A DNA stretch of 64,000 nt from Synechococcus sp. WH 8101 (GTDB taxonomy: Bacteria > Cyanobacteriota > Cyanobacteriia > PCC-6307 > Cyanobiaceae): positions 62,001 through 126,000 of the forward strand of contig NZ_CP035914.1 in assembly GCF_004209775.1 (NCBI RefSeq), in the 5' to 3' direction. The stretch's first letter is position 1. Each line of letters begins with the position of its first letter. The notes beneath the pieces were generated by a model that worked only from the letters and a program-made list of their open reading frames with translations, was not told where the DNA came from and did no database searches. Both the position numbers and the translations under genes were made by a program. Positions 8,604 through 18,263 of this stretch are shown piece after piece.

Positions 8604-9649
8604 TGTGTAGTCCCACCAGGTTGTTCAGCTGACAAGTGGGTGTGAGGTCGTCATGGTCCGGGTGTCACCACCGACCCACTGACCTCACACCGCATGCATA
8701 CCCACCCGAATGCTCGGCTGACACCCCTCGGCCGTGAACGGTTGCTGCGTCGACACATTGAGCACAGTGAAAGCCTCGCCTCCCTGGCTGATCAGGCGGG
8801 GATCAGCGTCCGCAGCGCCTACAAGTGGCTGGCGCGCTACCGCTCAGGCGGTGCCACGGCTCTGGTGGATCGACGCAGTGTTCGCCGCACTCAGCGGCGG
8901 ACGCTCGATCCACAACAACTGCAACGCGCCGTTGACCTCCGCCATGAGCGCTGCACCTTGCGTCGCGTCGCCAGGGTGTTGGCGGCGCCACTCTCCACCG
9001 TTGGTCGGGTGCTCAAGGCCCTGGGTCTCGGCCGACTCAAGAACCTGCAGCCCGCTGAGCCAGTGCGCCGCTACCAGTGGGCACAGCCCGGCGACATGAT
9101 CCACGTCGACACCAAGCAACTGGCGCGCTTTGAGCGGGTTGGTCACCGGATCACGGGTGAGCGACGCCTGGGCTCTACCCGTGGTGCGGGTTGCGAGAAA
9201 GCTCATGTGGCCATTGACGACGCCACACGACTGGCTTACGTCGAGGTGCTGCCGGACGAGAAGCAAGGAACCACGGTGGGGTTTCTGTTGCGGGCCGTGG
9301 CCTGGTTCGATGGTCAGGGGATCAGCTGCAAGAGGGTGCTCTCCGATAACGGCAGCGCCTACCGCTCGAAACCCTGGCGAGAAGCCTGCTCAGCGCTTGG
9401 TCTCACACCAAAACGCACCAGGCCGTACACCCCACGAACCAACGGCAAAGCCGAGCGGTTCATCAAAACCTTGCTGGCGGAGTGGGCGTATTCGATGGCC
9501 TTCCAGACCTCAACCGAGCGGAGCCGGTGGTTGCCTCGCTATCTGGCGATCTATAACGGCCGCAGGTGTCATATGGCCCTGGCTGGCCGCACCCCGATTC
9601 AGCAGCTCGGTCTGTTGCGGGCTACTGAATGACCTGGTGAGAAAATACA
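8604..9649 (+). mobile_element. IS481-family insertion sequence, 1,046 bp
   Basis: Imperfect terminal inverted repeats (about 25 bp, 19 matching) begin TGT at both ends and share a CACCAGGT core. The element is flanked by the 6-bp direct repeat CCTAGC at 8598-8603 and 9650-9655, the target-site duplication. It carries one transposase gene. The target is the GT2 sequence at the codons for R-P-S. Intact ends, perfect target copies and an intact transposase indicate recent insertion. Confidence 0.93.
8694..9632 (+). CDS. IS481-family transposase
   Basis: 312 residues. The N-terminal helix-turn-helix regions (about 10-115) recognise the element ends. A DDE/RVE integrase-type catalytic core follows with D139 (IHVDTK), D218 (LSDNG) and E254 (GKAERF), giving the D-D-35-E spacing expected. 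The frame is uninterrupted from ATG to stop, so the enzyme may be active. It fills nearly all of the element, with 90 bp upstream and 17 bp downstream. Confidence 0.93.
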   Translation: MHTHPNARLTPLGRERLLRRHIEHSESLASLADQAGISVRSAYKWLARYRSGGATALVDRRSVRRTQRRTLDPQQLQRAVDLRHERCTLRRVARVLAAPLSTVGRVLKALGLGRLKNLQPAEPVRRYQWAQPGDMIHVDTKQLARFERVGHRITGERRLGSTRGAGCEKAHVAIDDATRLAYVEVLPDEKQGTTVGFLLRAVAWFDGQGISCKRVLSDNGSAYRSKPWREACSALGLTPKRTRPYTPRTNGKAERFIKTLLAEWAYSMAFQTSTERSRWLPRYLAIYNGRRCHMALAGRTPIQQLGLLRATE

Positions 9650-9829
9650 CCTAGCGAAGGCCCGGAGCTGCCGAGGCCCGAGCCCCTGTCAGTGCTGCTG
9701 GCGATTGCCTATTTAGGCCATTGGCTTGTGGTGATTCCTTGGGTGAGTGCTCGGATGACCCTGTTCCCGAAGCGGCTGGTTTGGGCGAAGACCAGCCACC
9801 GGGGCGAGGCGACGGTCGAGGCCTGAACC

Positions 9830-11728
9830 TCAGCTCTGGTCGTCGAGATCCACGTCAACTACATCGCCATTAAAGAAATCGGCGAAGCGCTTCACTTTGT
9901 CGTCCATCGGTGAGCTCAGGGGTCGGGGCTCCAGTGGCTTTTTGACGGGCACTTGGGCCACCGGGAGCTGGGGTTCGCCAGCGCCGATGGGTTTCGCATC
10001 GGGGGTGGTCGCAGTCGCTAGGGGGGCAGATGTCAATGCAGTGGATGGGCCTGTGACGGGTTCGGCAGTCGAAGTCGGCTGACTGGTGTGGGGTTCCGGT
10101 GCGGCTGTGGGTTTGATTTCGCTGTTGGCAGCCGCGGCAGGCGCTGTGATCTTCATGCGCTCGCTCAGTGGGGTAACTGACGGACTGACCGGTGCCGCTG
10201 GGGTCAAGGTCCCGCTTTGGTTTTCCAGCACCAGCTGACGGTTGCCGCCCAGGGCGCGGCTGATCGCCTGCTCCAACAGGCTGGCGCGGCTCTGCACCAT
10301 TCCCATCCAGTTGCCGGCCACCTGGACCACGGCGCGGTGGGCATCAAGGCGTACCAGCTGGGCTTGCTGGGAGAGCAGCATGCGGGTGGAGGGCAGCTCC
10401 AGGCTGCCGAGGATCTGCTGCCACAGCTCCGTCAGGTTGGTGGTATCGGCCGGAGAAGCTGGCTCTCTTGCTGTCTCCGGAACGGGTTCAGCGACTGTGG
10501 CGATTGGCGTTGGGGCCTGTGTCTGGGTTGGGGGCAGGCTCACCGCCGCCTTCGCTGGGGCTGCAGGAGGAGCCACAGCTGGGGTGACCGCAGGGGCTGA
10601 GTGCACCCCTTGTGATGGCTGGGCCTGGGACTCAGCCTCCGCCAGCAATCCCAGCAGCAGCACCTCCAGCCACAGCCGCGGTTGCACGCTCTGGCGCAGT
10701 TGTTGCTCGCTGCCGCGCAGACGCGCTTGCCACTGGAGCAGCCGTTGGCGGCCAATCCGTTGCGCAAGGGGCGGCAGCTGATCGCGCACCTGCGGTGACA
10801 CGCTGGTGAGCTCCGGACGCTCGGGTGCAGCCGCCATCAGCACCAGATCGCGAAGAATCGCCGCCAGCCCCTGCAGCACCGCGCCCGGATCGCGGCCCCG
10901 GTCGAGCAGGCGACGGCTCCCCTCCAGCAGGGGCAGGGGTTCGCCGTTCGCCAGGGCTTCTGCCAGGCCGATCAGCTCCTGTTCCGGCACGGCCCCCAGC
11001 AGCTCCCACACCGCCTCGGCCTTGATCGGTGCCGGTAGCAGGCTCAGCTGATCGAGCAGGCTTTCGGCGTCGCGCAGCCCCCCCTGGGCCCGTTGCGCCA
11101 CCACATGCAGGGCCTCAGGTTCAATTCCGATCGCTTCCTGCTCGGCGATCCAGCGCAGGTGGGCTTCCAGCGCTTCGAGCGGAATGCGGCGAAAGTCGAA
11201 GCGTTGGCAGCGGCTCAGGATGGTGGGCAGCACCCGCTGCGGGTCGGTGGTGGCCAGCACAAACACCACCCGCGGTGGTGGTTCCTCCAGCGTTTTCAGC
11301 AGGGCGTTGAAGGCAGCGGTGGAGAGCATGTGGCATTCATCCACCACATACACCTTCCAGCGCGCCTGCACCGGTGCGAAGCGCGAGCGCTCGATCAGAT
11401 CGCGGATGTTGTCGACGCCCGTATTCGAGGCAGCATCGATTTCGATCACATCGAGGGCGGTGCCGGCGCTGATCGTGGTGCACAGCTCGCAGGTGCCGCA
11501 GGGCTCAGGCGTGGGGGTGTCGCTGCTGAGGCAGTTGAGCGAGCGGGCCAGGATGCGGGCGCTGGAGGTCTTGCCGGTGCCGCGCGGGCCACTGAACAGA
11601 TAGGCCGGAGCGATCCGATCGCTGCGCAGGGCGTGGCTGAGGGTGGCGGCGATCGCGTCCTGCCCCACCAGCTGATCAAAGCGCTGCGGTCGGTATTTGT
11701 GATGCAGCGGCTGATAAGCCTGACTCAT
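9830..11728 (-). CDS. dnaX: DNA polymerase III subunit gamma/tau
   Basis: 632 residues. The AAA+ clamp-loader ATPase domain comes first, with Walker A GPRGTGKT (47-54), a cysteine cluster EPCGTCELC for zinc, and Walker B VYVVDECHML. The collar domain follows to about residue 370, then a long Ala/Pro/Thr-rich tail. It loads the beta clamp together with delta (holA, 29962) and delta-prime. No intein is present, in contrast to some cyanobacterial dnaX genes, and I saw no strong slippery heptamer for a separate gamma form. It is the last gene of the tig-clpP-clpX run. Confidence 0.96.
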   Translation of the reverse strand: MSQAYQPLHHKYRPQRFDQLVGQDAIAATLSHALRSDRIAPAYLFSGPRGTGKTSSARILARSLNCLSSDTPTPEPCGTCELCTTISAGTALDVIEIDAASNTGVDNIRDLIERSRFAPVQARWKVYVVDECHMLSTAAFNALLKTLEEPPPRVVFVLATTDPQRVLPTILSRCQRFDFRRIPLEALEAHLRWIAEQEAIGIEPEALHVVAQRAQGGLRDAESLLDQLSLLPAPIKAEAVWELLGAVPEQELIGLAEALANGEPLPLLEGSRRLLDRGRDPGAVLQGLAAILRDLVLMAAAPERPELTSVSPQVRDQLPPLAQRIGRQRLLQWQARLRGSEQQLRQSVQPRLWLEVLLLGLLAEAESQAQPSQGVHSAPAVTPAVAPPAAPAKAAVSLPPTQTQAPTPIATVAEPVPETAREPASPADTTNLTELWQQILGSLELPSTRMLLSQQAQLVRLDAHRAVVQVAGNWMGMVQSRASLLEQAISRALGGNRQLVLENQSGTLTPAAPVSPSVTPLSERMKITAPAAAANSEIKPTAAPEPHTSQPTSTAEPVTGPSTALTSAPLATATTPDAKPIGAGEPQLPVAQVPVKKPLEPRPLSSPMDDKVKRFADFFNGDVVDVDLDDQS

Positions 11729-11751
11729 GCGCTGCCAGCGGGACCCAGAGA

Positions 11752-12447
11752 CTACTCAGCCTGGTTCGGCTTCTTTCCTTCTGGAGCCCCCTCCAGCAGG
11801 GCCACGATCCGCTGCTCCATCTCCTCCACCGCGGCTAGTTCATCGGCCAGGGTCTGCCCTGCCTGCAGTAAGCGTCGACTTTGAGAGTTGCCCCGCTCGG
11901 CGGCGCCGTTGTCGGGCCCGCCCCGGATCCAGCCTTCCGCCTGCTCGAGGGTGGTTTCCAGTTTCTGAAGCAAGCGCAGCCGCAGCTGTTCCAGCTGCTC
12001 CAGGCCGCGCCTCGCCCGTTCGCGCGAGCCTTGATCTACCAGCCCCTTGCGTAGCAGCAGGCCGAGGCCCGTGAGCAGGGCTGCCGGCATCAGCTGGCCC
12101 AGGGCCAGAGCGCCGAGGCTGCCGGTGTGCAGCCAGTCCTCCACCTGGCCGCTGCGGTGGCGACCCGTTTTGCACCAGGTGGCGAAATGCTCGCAGTTGT
12201 TGAAGAGCAGGTTGTAGCGCTGCTCACCGATGCGGCTCATCGCCCGGCGCAGGGTGATGCCTGCGGGCGAGGCCTGAGGGTGGTCCACCACCCGGATCTC
12301 CAGGCCTCTGCTGAAGTCGTTCAGCGGGCTGCGCAGGATTTCGCGGCCCTCGAGGTAGTGGGCGACGCTGCCATCACCCAGATCGATGCCGTGATGCAGA
12401 AACAGGCCGTGCTGGCGGGGAACGGTGAGGTGATCGGCAGCAGCCAC
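11752..12447 (-). CDS. LRAT/NC-domain protein
   Basis: 231 residues, GTG start. The N-terminal half has the LRAT-type (NlpC/P60-related) signatures: HHGIDLGDGSVAHYLEG at about 18-34 supplies two His, and NNCEHFATWCKTG at about 82-94 supplies the catalytic Cys. The rest contains a hydrophobic segment near 115-130 and a charged, helical C-terminus. LRAT-like proteins are acyltransferases or thiol hydrolases acting on lipids; the substrate here is unknown. It sits between clpX and dnaX with gaps of only 19-23 bp, so it belongs to their operon. Confidence 0.8.
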   Translation of the reverse strand: MAAADHLTVPRQHGLFLHHGIDLGDGSVAHYLEGREILRSPLNDFSRGLEIRVVDHPQASPAGITLRRAMSRIGEQRYNLLFNNCEHFATWCKTGRHRSGQVEDWLHTGSLGALALGQLMPAALLTGLGLLLRKGLVDQGSRERARRGLEQLEQLRLRLLQKLETTLEQAEGWIRGGPDNGAAERGNSQSRRLLQAGQTLADELAAVEEMEQRIVALLEGAPEGKKPNQAE

Positions 12448-12466
12448 GGCGGTTCAGATCACAGGC

Positions 12467-13819
12467 CTAGGCCGATTCCTGCTGACGCTCGTTGCCGGGC
12501 AGGGGCAGCACCTTGCCGCCGGTGTGTTCCTCCACCATGGCGCGCGTCACGGTGAAGGTCTTCACGTTCTTGCGAGACGGCAGTTCATACATCAGATCGA
12601 GCATCAGTTCTTCCACGATGCCGCGCAGGGCTCGGGCCCCGGTTTTGCGGCGGTGCGCCTCATGGGCAATCGCTTCCACCGCTCCCGCTTCAAAGTCGAG
12701 TTGCACGTTGTCCATGCTCAGCAGGGTGCGGAACTGCTTCACCAGGGCATCGCGCGGTTCGGTGAGGATCGATTCGAGTGCGTGCTCATCCAGGGGCTCC
12801 AGCACCGCACTCACCGGCATGCGACCGATGAACTCCGGGATCAGGCCGTATTTCACCAGGTCGTCGGGTTCCAGGTGCCGCAGCACCTGGGCCGCCTGCA
12901 GATCCCGGTTGGCCCGATGCCGGCCCCGGCCACCGTCGGGCATGAAGCCGATCGAGTTGCGGCCGAGTCGTTTCTGCACCACGTCATCCAGGCCCACGAA
13001 GGCACCACCGCAGATGAACAGGATCTGGCTGGTGTCGATCTGGATGCAGTCTTGATACGGGTGCTTGCGGCCCCCCTGGGGCGGCACGTTGGCCACGGTG
13101 CCTTCCAGCATTTTCAGCAGCGCCTGCTGCACCCCTTCGCCCGACACATCCCGGGTGATCGAGGGGTTCTCGCTCTTGCGGGCGATCTTGTCGATCTCGT
13201 CGATGTAGATGATGCCCCGCTGGGCCTGATCCACATCCATGTCGGATTTCTGCAGCAGCCGCAGCAGGATGTTTTCCACGTCTTCGCCCACGTAACCGGC
13301 TTCGGTGAGCGTGGTGGCATCGGCCACGGCGAAAGGCACATCCAGCAGCTCCGCCAGGGTCTGGGCCAGCAGGGTCTTGCCGCAGCCGGTGGGGCCGATC
13401 AGCAGGATGTTGCTCTTGTGCAACCGCGTGGCGGTCTGTTCGGTTTCGCCATTGCCATCGCCCTGCCAGGCCAGGCGTTTGTAGTGGTTGTACACCGCCA
13501 CCGACAGCACTTTCTTCGCCGCTTCCTGGCCCACCACCTGGCGGTCGAGGAAGGATTTGATCTCCTGGGGTTTTGGGATCGAGGCGAGTGTGGGAGCGGG
13601 CTTGCTGCTCTTGCGGGGGGCCTGGCCGCCCTTGCGGGCCGGTTCGGCGCCATGGCGGGGATTGCCCTGGGCGTCGATCAGTTCCTCATCGAGGATCTCG
13701 TTGCACAGATCGATGCACTCATCGCATATGTACACACCGGGGCCGGCGATCAGCTTCCGCACTTGCTCCTGCGACTTGCCGCAGAAGGAGCACTTCAGAT
13801 GGGCGTCGAATTTGGCCAT
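12467..13819 (-). CDS. clpX: Clp protease ATPase subunit ClpX
   Basis: 450 residues. The N-terminal zinc-binding domain uses C10, C13, C32 and C35. The AAA+ domain has Walker A GPTGCGKT (142-149), Walker [10 protein letters not shown] and an RNSIGF loop that docks onto ClpP, followed by the small C-terminal domain. ClpX unfolds tagged substrates and feeds them to ClpP. It is 86 bp downstream of clpP on the same strand. Confidence 0.98.
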   Translation of the reverse strand: MAKFDAHLKCSFCGKSQEQVRKLIAGPGVYICDECIDLCNEILDEELIDAQGNPRHGAEPARKGGQAPRKSSKPAPTLASIPKPQEIKSFLDRQVVGQEAAKKVLSVAVYNHYKRLAWQGDGNGETEQTATRLHKSNILLIGPTGCGKTLLAQTLAELLDVPFAVADATTLTEAGYVGEDVENILLRLLQKSDMDVDQAQRGIIYIDEIDKIARKSENPSITRDVSGEGVQQALLKMLEGTVANVPPQGGRKHPYQDCIQIDTSQILFICGGAFVGLDDVVQKRLGRNSIGFMPDGGRGRHRANRDLQAAQVLRHLEPDDLVKYGLIPEFIGRMPVSAVLEPLDEHALESILTEPRDALVKQFRTLLSMDNVQLDFEAGAVEAIAHEAHRRKTGARALRGIVEELMLDLMYELPSRKNVKTFTVTRAMVEEHTGGKVLPLPGNERQQESA

Positions 13820-13905
13820 CGGGCGCTGATCACTTCAACGGTTTGCAGACGGAGGGGCCGTGCGGCCGATCCGGACTCCAAGGATCGCGGCGGAGCTGAG
13901 CCATG

Positions 13906-14595
13906 TCAGCCCTCCGTAACGATTCCTCCGTCCCCGGAACTGTCCACGACGCGATCAATCAATCCGTATTCAACCGCTTCCGCTGGTGAAAGGAAGTAAT
14001 CCCGGTCGGTGTCTTCGGCGATTTTCTCCAGGGGCTGGCCGGTGTGTTCGGCCATCAGGCCGTTGAGGGTGTCTTTGAGGAAGAGGATCTCCTGGGCCTG
14101 GATTTCGATGTCCACCGCCTGACCCTGAGCACCGCCGAGGGGCTGGTGAATCATGATTCGGGCGCTTGGCAGGGCGAGCCGTTTGCCTTTGGTGCCGCCG
14201 GAAAGCAGGAAGGCCCCCATGGACGCCGCCAGGCCATAACAGATGGTCACCACATCGGGTGCCACCTGCTGCATCGTGTCGTAGATCGCCAGGCCGGCGG
14301 TCACTGAACCACCCGGGGAGTTGATGTAGATCTGAATCTCTTTCTCCGGATCCTCGGCCTCGAGGAAGAGCAGCTGGGCCACGAGGGCATCGGCCACTTG
14401 GTCGTCGATGCCGGTGCCAAGGAAGATGATCCGCTCCCGCAACAGGCGCGAATAGATATCGAAGGAGCGCTCACCTCGTCCCGACTGTTCCACCACCGTG
14501 GGCAGCACGCCTGGAGATGCCGATGGCAGTCCCGAGACGGGACGGATGCCCCGCCAGCGGTTCTGAATCGGGTGGTGGAGACGGGCGTCGATCAC
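13906..14595 (-). CDS. clpP: Clp protease proteolytic subunit
   Basis: 229 residues, GTG start. The Ser-His-Asp triad is S125 (AASMG), H150 (MIHQP) and D199 (DRDYF), and the oligomer-handle sequence is normal. The N-terminal extension of about 35 residues before the mature-like [15 protein letters not shown] is probably a removed propeptide. The order tig-clpP-clpX matches the conserved bacterial unit; cyanobacteria usually carry several clpP paralogues and this is the one paired with clpX. Confidence 0.97.
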   Translation of the reverse strand: MIDARLHHPIQNRWRGIRPVSGLPSASPGVLPTVVEQSGRGERSFDIYSRLLRERIIFLGTGIDDQVADALVAQLLFLEAEDPEKEIQIYINSPGGSVTAGLAIYDTMQQVAPDVVTICYGLAASMGAFLLSGGTKGKRLALPSARIMIHQPLGGAQGQAVDIEIQAQEILFLKDTLNGLMAEHTGQPLEKIAEDTDRDYFLSPAEAVEYGLIDRVVDSSGDGGIVTEG

Positions 14596-14652
14596 GCGGC
14601 GGCAGGTGGCGTTCTCAGCTCAATCTATGGGTGCTGCTCGGCCTGATGTTGA

Positions 14653-16089
14653 TCAGGCGTCCGCCTCAGCGGTGTCGGGCTCGGCTTTGGCCTTGGCTTT
14701 GCTCGTTTTGGCAGCGGCTTTTTTCGGTGCTGCTGGTTTGGCTGCAGCGTCCTTGTCTTCGGTTGGCGTTGCCGCGACCTTTTCCGTGATGCTGCTGTTC
14801 TCTTCCAGCCAGCCGAGCAGCTTGTCGCGCAGGAGGTCGTCCACCACGGCATCGCGCAGGCGCTGGGGATCGATGTCGCGCTCGCCGGAGAGCTGGCGCT
14901 TCACCTCCTTCAGCTTCGCTTCGATCTCCTCCTCGTCCACCTTGAGGTTCTCGGCTTCGGCCAGGGCGCTGAGGGCGAGGCTGCGGCGCAGGCGTTCCTC
15001 CGCCTCAGGCCTGGATGACTCCATCAGGGAGCGCACCAAGTCGGGGGTGAACAGCGACTTCACGTCCATGCCCTGCTGGGCGAACTGGCCGGCGGTCTGT
15101 TCCACCAGGTTGCGCACCTCCTGTTGCACGAGGCTGGCGGGGAGCTCCACCTCCAGTTGCTCCACCAGGGCTGCCAGCAGGGCGTCATGACGATTGCTCT
15201 TCTGACGACGCTCGGCATCGTCCTTGAGGCGCTGCTCCAGCTCCTGGCGCAGTTCCGCCATGGTGGCTTTGTCGCTGGCCTGCTGGGCGAAGGCGTCATC
15301 CAGCTCGGGCAACTCGCGGGTCTTGAGATCCTTGAGGTTGATCACGAAGCTGGCTTTGCGGCCGCGCGCATCCTCCTTGGGGTAATCCTCGGGGAACTGG
15401 CAATCCACGGTTTTCTCCTCACCGATTGCCATGCCGAGGATGCCCTCCACGAAGCCCGGGATCATCTGGCCGTCTTCCAGCTCCACATCCATGGAGTCGG
15501 CACTGCCCCCTTCGATCGCGGAGCCGTCGTCGCTGTAGGTGCCCTCGAAGCTCACCACCGCCACATCGCCGTTGGCAGCAGAGCGATCCTCCACCGGCAC
15601 CAGGGTGGCCATCTGCTTGCGCGACTGCTCGAGCATGGCGTCCACCTGGGAGGGATCAAAGCGCACGCTCTCGGCTTCCGCCTTCAGTCCTTTGGTGGCT
15701 TTGAGCTTCGGGACCGGGGCCACATCGGTTTCGAGGGTCACGGTGAGGTCTTTGCCCGGATCAAAGGCCTCCAGCAGTGGTTCGAAACCGCCGCTCAGAT
15801 CCGGTTGCCCAAGGGCTTCGATGTTTTCCTGTTCGATCGCTTCGCGCCACACGGCGTCCACGATCGATTCCAGCGCCGTGGCTCGGATGCGCAGCGGTCC
15901 GATTTGTTGCAACAGCACGGCGCGAGGCACCTTGCCTTTGCGGAAACCGGGCAGATTGATCGTGCGACTTAGGCGTGAAATCGCCGCTTCGTAACTCTCC
16001 TTGCAACGGGCCGCCGGAACCGCCACTTCCACCGACAGGCGGCTGCCAGGGCAGGCGGTGGTTTTGACGGTCAGGGTGGCGGCGCTCAT
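14653..16089 (-). CDS. tig: Trigger factor
   Basis: 478 residues from the ATG at 16089 ([15 protein letters not shown]); a longer frame upstream lacks family similarity. The ribosome-binding domain carries the signature [17 protein letters not shown], followed by the FKBP-like domain ([11 protein letters not shown] region) and the helical C-terminal arms. An extra Ala/Lys-rich tail of about 40 residues is specific to this lineage. It is a ribosome-associated chaperone and prolyl isomerase and first gene of the clpP-clpX operon. Confidence 0.96.
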   Translation of the reverse strand: MSAATLTVKTTACPGSRLSVEVAVPAARCKESYEAAISRLSRTINLPGFRKGKVPRAVLLQQIGPLRIRATALESIVDAVWREAIEQENIEALGQPDLSGGFEPLLEAFDPGKDLTVTLETDVAPVPKLKATKGLKAEAESVRFDPSQVDAMLEQSRKQMATLVPVEDRSAANGDVAVVSFEGTYSDDGSAIEGGSADSMDVELEDGQMIPGFVEGILGMAIGEEKTVDCQFPEDYPKEDARGRKASFVINLKDLKTRELPELDDAFAQQASDKATMAELRQELEQRLKDDAERRQKSNRHDALLAALVEQLEVELPASLVQQEVRNLVEQTAGQFAQQGMDVKSLFTPDLVRSLMESSRPEAEERLRRSLALSALAEAENLKVDEEEIEAKLKEVKRQLSGERDIDPQRLRDAVVDDLLRDKLLGWLEENSSITEKVAATPTEDKDAAAKPAAPKKAAAKTSKAKAKAEPDTAEADA

Positions 16090-16252
16090 GCGTAAGGGTT
16101 CAGGCAGCCCAACACTGTATGGAAGCGCCAGCGCCGGGCCCGCCACGTATTGTTATGGCAGCGTTTTTCCGGTCATCCGGCCCGTTGCTGCCGCCGGAAT
16201 CCGAACCAGGGCCTGAGGCCTGCATCTTTCTACCGTTCCCCATCCCCACCGC

Positions 16253-17299
16253 TTGCCATCTCTTCCATCGCTGTCTCGAGGCTCCCTGCCTGATCGCCCG
16301 CTCACCGTTGCCGTGCTTGGTGCCAGTGGTGCAGTGGGACAGGAGCTCCTGCAGTTGCTGGATGAGCGTGCGTTTCCAGTGGGTGAGCTGCGACTGCTTG
16401 CTTCAGCCCGCTCCGCTGGAACGACCCAGATCTGGAAGGGGCAGGAGCATTCGGTTCAGAACGTGACGGCTGCCTCCTTCGAAGGGGTGGATCTGGTGCT
16501 CGCCTCTGCTGGTGGGTCGGTGTCGCGTCAATGGCGCCAGGCCATTACGGAGGCCGGTGCCCTGATGGTGGATAACTCCAGCGCCTTCCGCATGGAGGAG
16601 GGCGTGCCCCTGGTGGTGCCTGAGGTGAATCCGAAGGCGGCCTTCCAGCATCAGGGCGTCATCGCCAACCCCAACTGCACCACGATCCTGCTCACCCTCG
16701 CCCTCGCTCCCCTTGCGGCGAAACGTCCGATGCGACGGGTGCTGGTCAGCACCTATCAGTCGGCGAGTGGTGCTGGGGCCCGCGCCATGGAGGAACTGCG
16801 CCGGTTGAGCCAGGTGGTGCTGGATGGCGGTGACCCCACCAGTGAGGTGTTGCCCCATTCCCTCGCCTTCAACCTTTTTCTGCACAACTCGCCGCTGCAG
16901 CCGAATCTCTACTGCGAGGAGGAGATGAAGATGGTGAATGAAACGCGCAAAATCATGGGCCTGCCCAACCTGCGCTTCAGTGCCACCTGCGTGCGTGTGC
17001 CGGTGTTGCGGGCCCATTCCGAGGCGGTGAATGTGGAATTTGAGCAGCCGTTTCCGGTGGAGGAGGCCCGCGCCCTGCTCGCAGCGGCTCCCGGTGTTGA
17101 GTTGATCGACAACGTCGAGGCCAACCGGTTCCCCATGCCCACCGATGTGACCGGTCGGGATCCGGTGGCGGTGGGTCGGATCCGGCAAGACATCAGTGAT
17201 CCCCATGCCCTGGAGTTCTGGTTGTGTGGTGATCAGATCCGCAAGGGTGCCGCCCTCAACGCGATTCAGATCGCCGAACTCTTGCTTCCCTCGTCATGA
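16253..17299 (+). CDS. asd: Aspartate-semialdehyde dehydrogenase
   Basis: Up to 348 residues. The start at 16253 is a TTG, so the exact N-terminus is uncertain. The NADP-binding motif is GASGAVG (23-29), the catalytic Cys is C142 (NPNCTTILL), and the active-site region [16 protein letters not shown] follows. It reduces aspartyl phosphate to aspartate semialdehyde, the branch-point precursor of lysine, threonine and methionine. The stop overlaps the dapA start by 4 bp, so the two are translationally coupled. Confidence 0.95.
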   Translation: MPSLPSLSRGSLPDRPLTVAVLGASGAVGQELLQLLDERAFPVGELRLLASARSAGTTQIWKGQEHSVQNVTAASFEGVDLVLASAGGSVSRQWRQAITEAGALMVDNSSAFRMEEGVPLVVPEVNPKAAFQHQGVIANPNCTTILLTLALAPLAAKRPMRRVLVSTYQSASGAGARAMEELRRLSQVVLDGGDPTSEVLPHSLAFNLFLHNSPLQPNLYCEEEMKMVNETRKIMGLPNLRFSATCVRVPVLRAHSEAVNVEFEQPFPVEEARALLAAAPGVELIDNVEANRFPMPTDVTGRDPVAVGRIRQDISDPHALEFWLCGDQIRKGAALNAIQIAELLLPSS

Positions 17300-18204
17300 G
17301 CCTCGCCGCTGCCCTTTCCCCCACGCCCTTCGGCCGTCTGCTCACGGCGATGGTGACCCCCTTTGATGTCGAGGGTCGGGTCGACCTGGCCCTCGCCGGC
17401 CGCCTTGCGCGTTACCTGGTGGAGGAGGGTTCGGATGGGCTGGTGGTCTGCGGCACTACCGGTGAATCGCCCACCCTGAGTTGGCAGGAGCAGGTGCAAC
17501 TGCTGGAGGCGGTGCGCCAGGCGGTGGGTCCGGGCGTGAAAGTGCTGGCCGGCACCGGTAGCAACTGCACCGCCGAAGCCGTCGAGGCGACCCGGGAAGC
17601 GGCTGCGGCTGGAGCCGATGGCGCTTTGGTGGTGGTGCCTTATTACAACAAGCCGCCCCAGGAAGGCCTGGAAGCCCATTTCCGCGCCGTCGCCGAGGCG
17701 GCGCCCGAGCTGCCGTTGATGCTTTACAACATCCCCGGCCGCACCGGCTGCTCCATGGCGCCGGGCACCGTCGCCCGCTTGATGGATTGCGCCAATGTGG
17801 TGAGCTTCAAGGCCGCCAGTGGTAGCACCGATGAAGTGACGCAGCTGCGCCTGGCCTGCGGCGCCAGGCTGGCGGTGTACAGCGGCGATGACGCGCTCAC
17901 CCTGCCGATGCTCTCCGTGGGCGCTGTGGGCGTGGTGAGTGTGGCCAGCCATCTGGTGGGTCGCCGCATCCGCGCCATGATCGAAGCCCAGCTCAGTGGC
18001 CGCAACGCCGAGGCGCTCGGACAGCACGAGCAGCTGTTGCCGCTCTTCCGAGCCCTCTTCGCCACCACCAATCCCATTCCTGTCAAAGCCGCCCTCGAGG
18101 CCAGCGGCTGGCCGGTCGGAGCCCCCCGTCTTCCCCTTGTTCCCCTCAGTGCCGCCATGCGCGATGACCTGAACCAGACCCTCGCTGCCCTGCGTCAGAC
18201 CTGA
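17296..18204 (+). CDS. dapA: 4-hydroxy-tetrahydrodipicolinate synthase
   Basis: 302 residues, TIM-barrel. Motifs are GTTGES (53-58), Y144 in YNIPGRTG, and the Schiff-base lysine K172 (FKAASG). It condenses aspartate semialdehyde, the product of the upstream gene, with pyruvate in lysine and peptidoglycan precursor synthesis. The 59 bp before rnj suggest that rnj may be read from the same transcript. Confidence 0.97.
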   Translation: MSLAAALSPTPFGRLLTAMVTPFDVEGRVDLALAGRLARYLVEEGSDGLVVCGTTGESPTLSWQEQVQLLEAVRQAVGPGVKVLAGTGSNCTAEAVEATREAAAAGADGALVVVPYYNKPPQEGLEAHFRAVAEAAPELPLMLYNIPGRTGCSMAPGTVARLMDCANVVSFKAASGSTDEVTQLRLACGARLAVYSGDDALTLPMLSVGAVGVVSVASHLVGRRIRAMIEAQLSGRNAEALGQHEQLLPLFRALFATTNPIPVKAALEASGWPVGAPRLPLVPLSAAMRDDLNQTLAALRQT

Positions 18205-18263
18205 CGCCACGGCTGGCAGGCGATCACGCCTTTGTTGTTCCTCTTGATCTCACTTTCACCTCC

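Larger units (their letters stand above)
8055..9826 (+). pseudogene. Decayed glycosyltransferase GT2, split by an IS
   Basis: A second copy of GT1 in two pieces, 8055-8603 and 9656-9826, which rejoin in frame once the insertion sequence and one target copy are removed. It starts abruptly at the codon matching GT1 residue W116, so the N-terminal 115 residues are gone. It lacks GT1 residues 192-232 and 319-365, both lost in frame, and the QRQRW motif reads QRQCW. The remaining protein sequence is highly similar, while DNA identity is only about 80% by eye with mostly silent changes. It ends 3 bp before the dnaX stop. It cannot encode a working transferase. Confidence 0.92.

Noticed and set aside
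8058-8645. 195-codon frame that looks like a short glycosyltransferase
   Set aside because: It is the 5' piece of the decayed GT2 running into the IS end; its last 14 codons are IS sequence. It is not a separate gene.
9830-11728. Programmed frameshift or intein in dnaX
   Set aside because: No A-rich slippery heptamer with a following hairpin was found at the usual place and the ATPase domain is uninterrupted.
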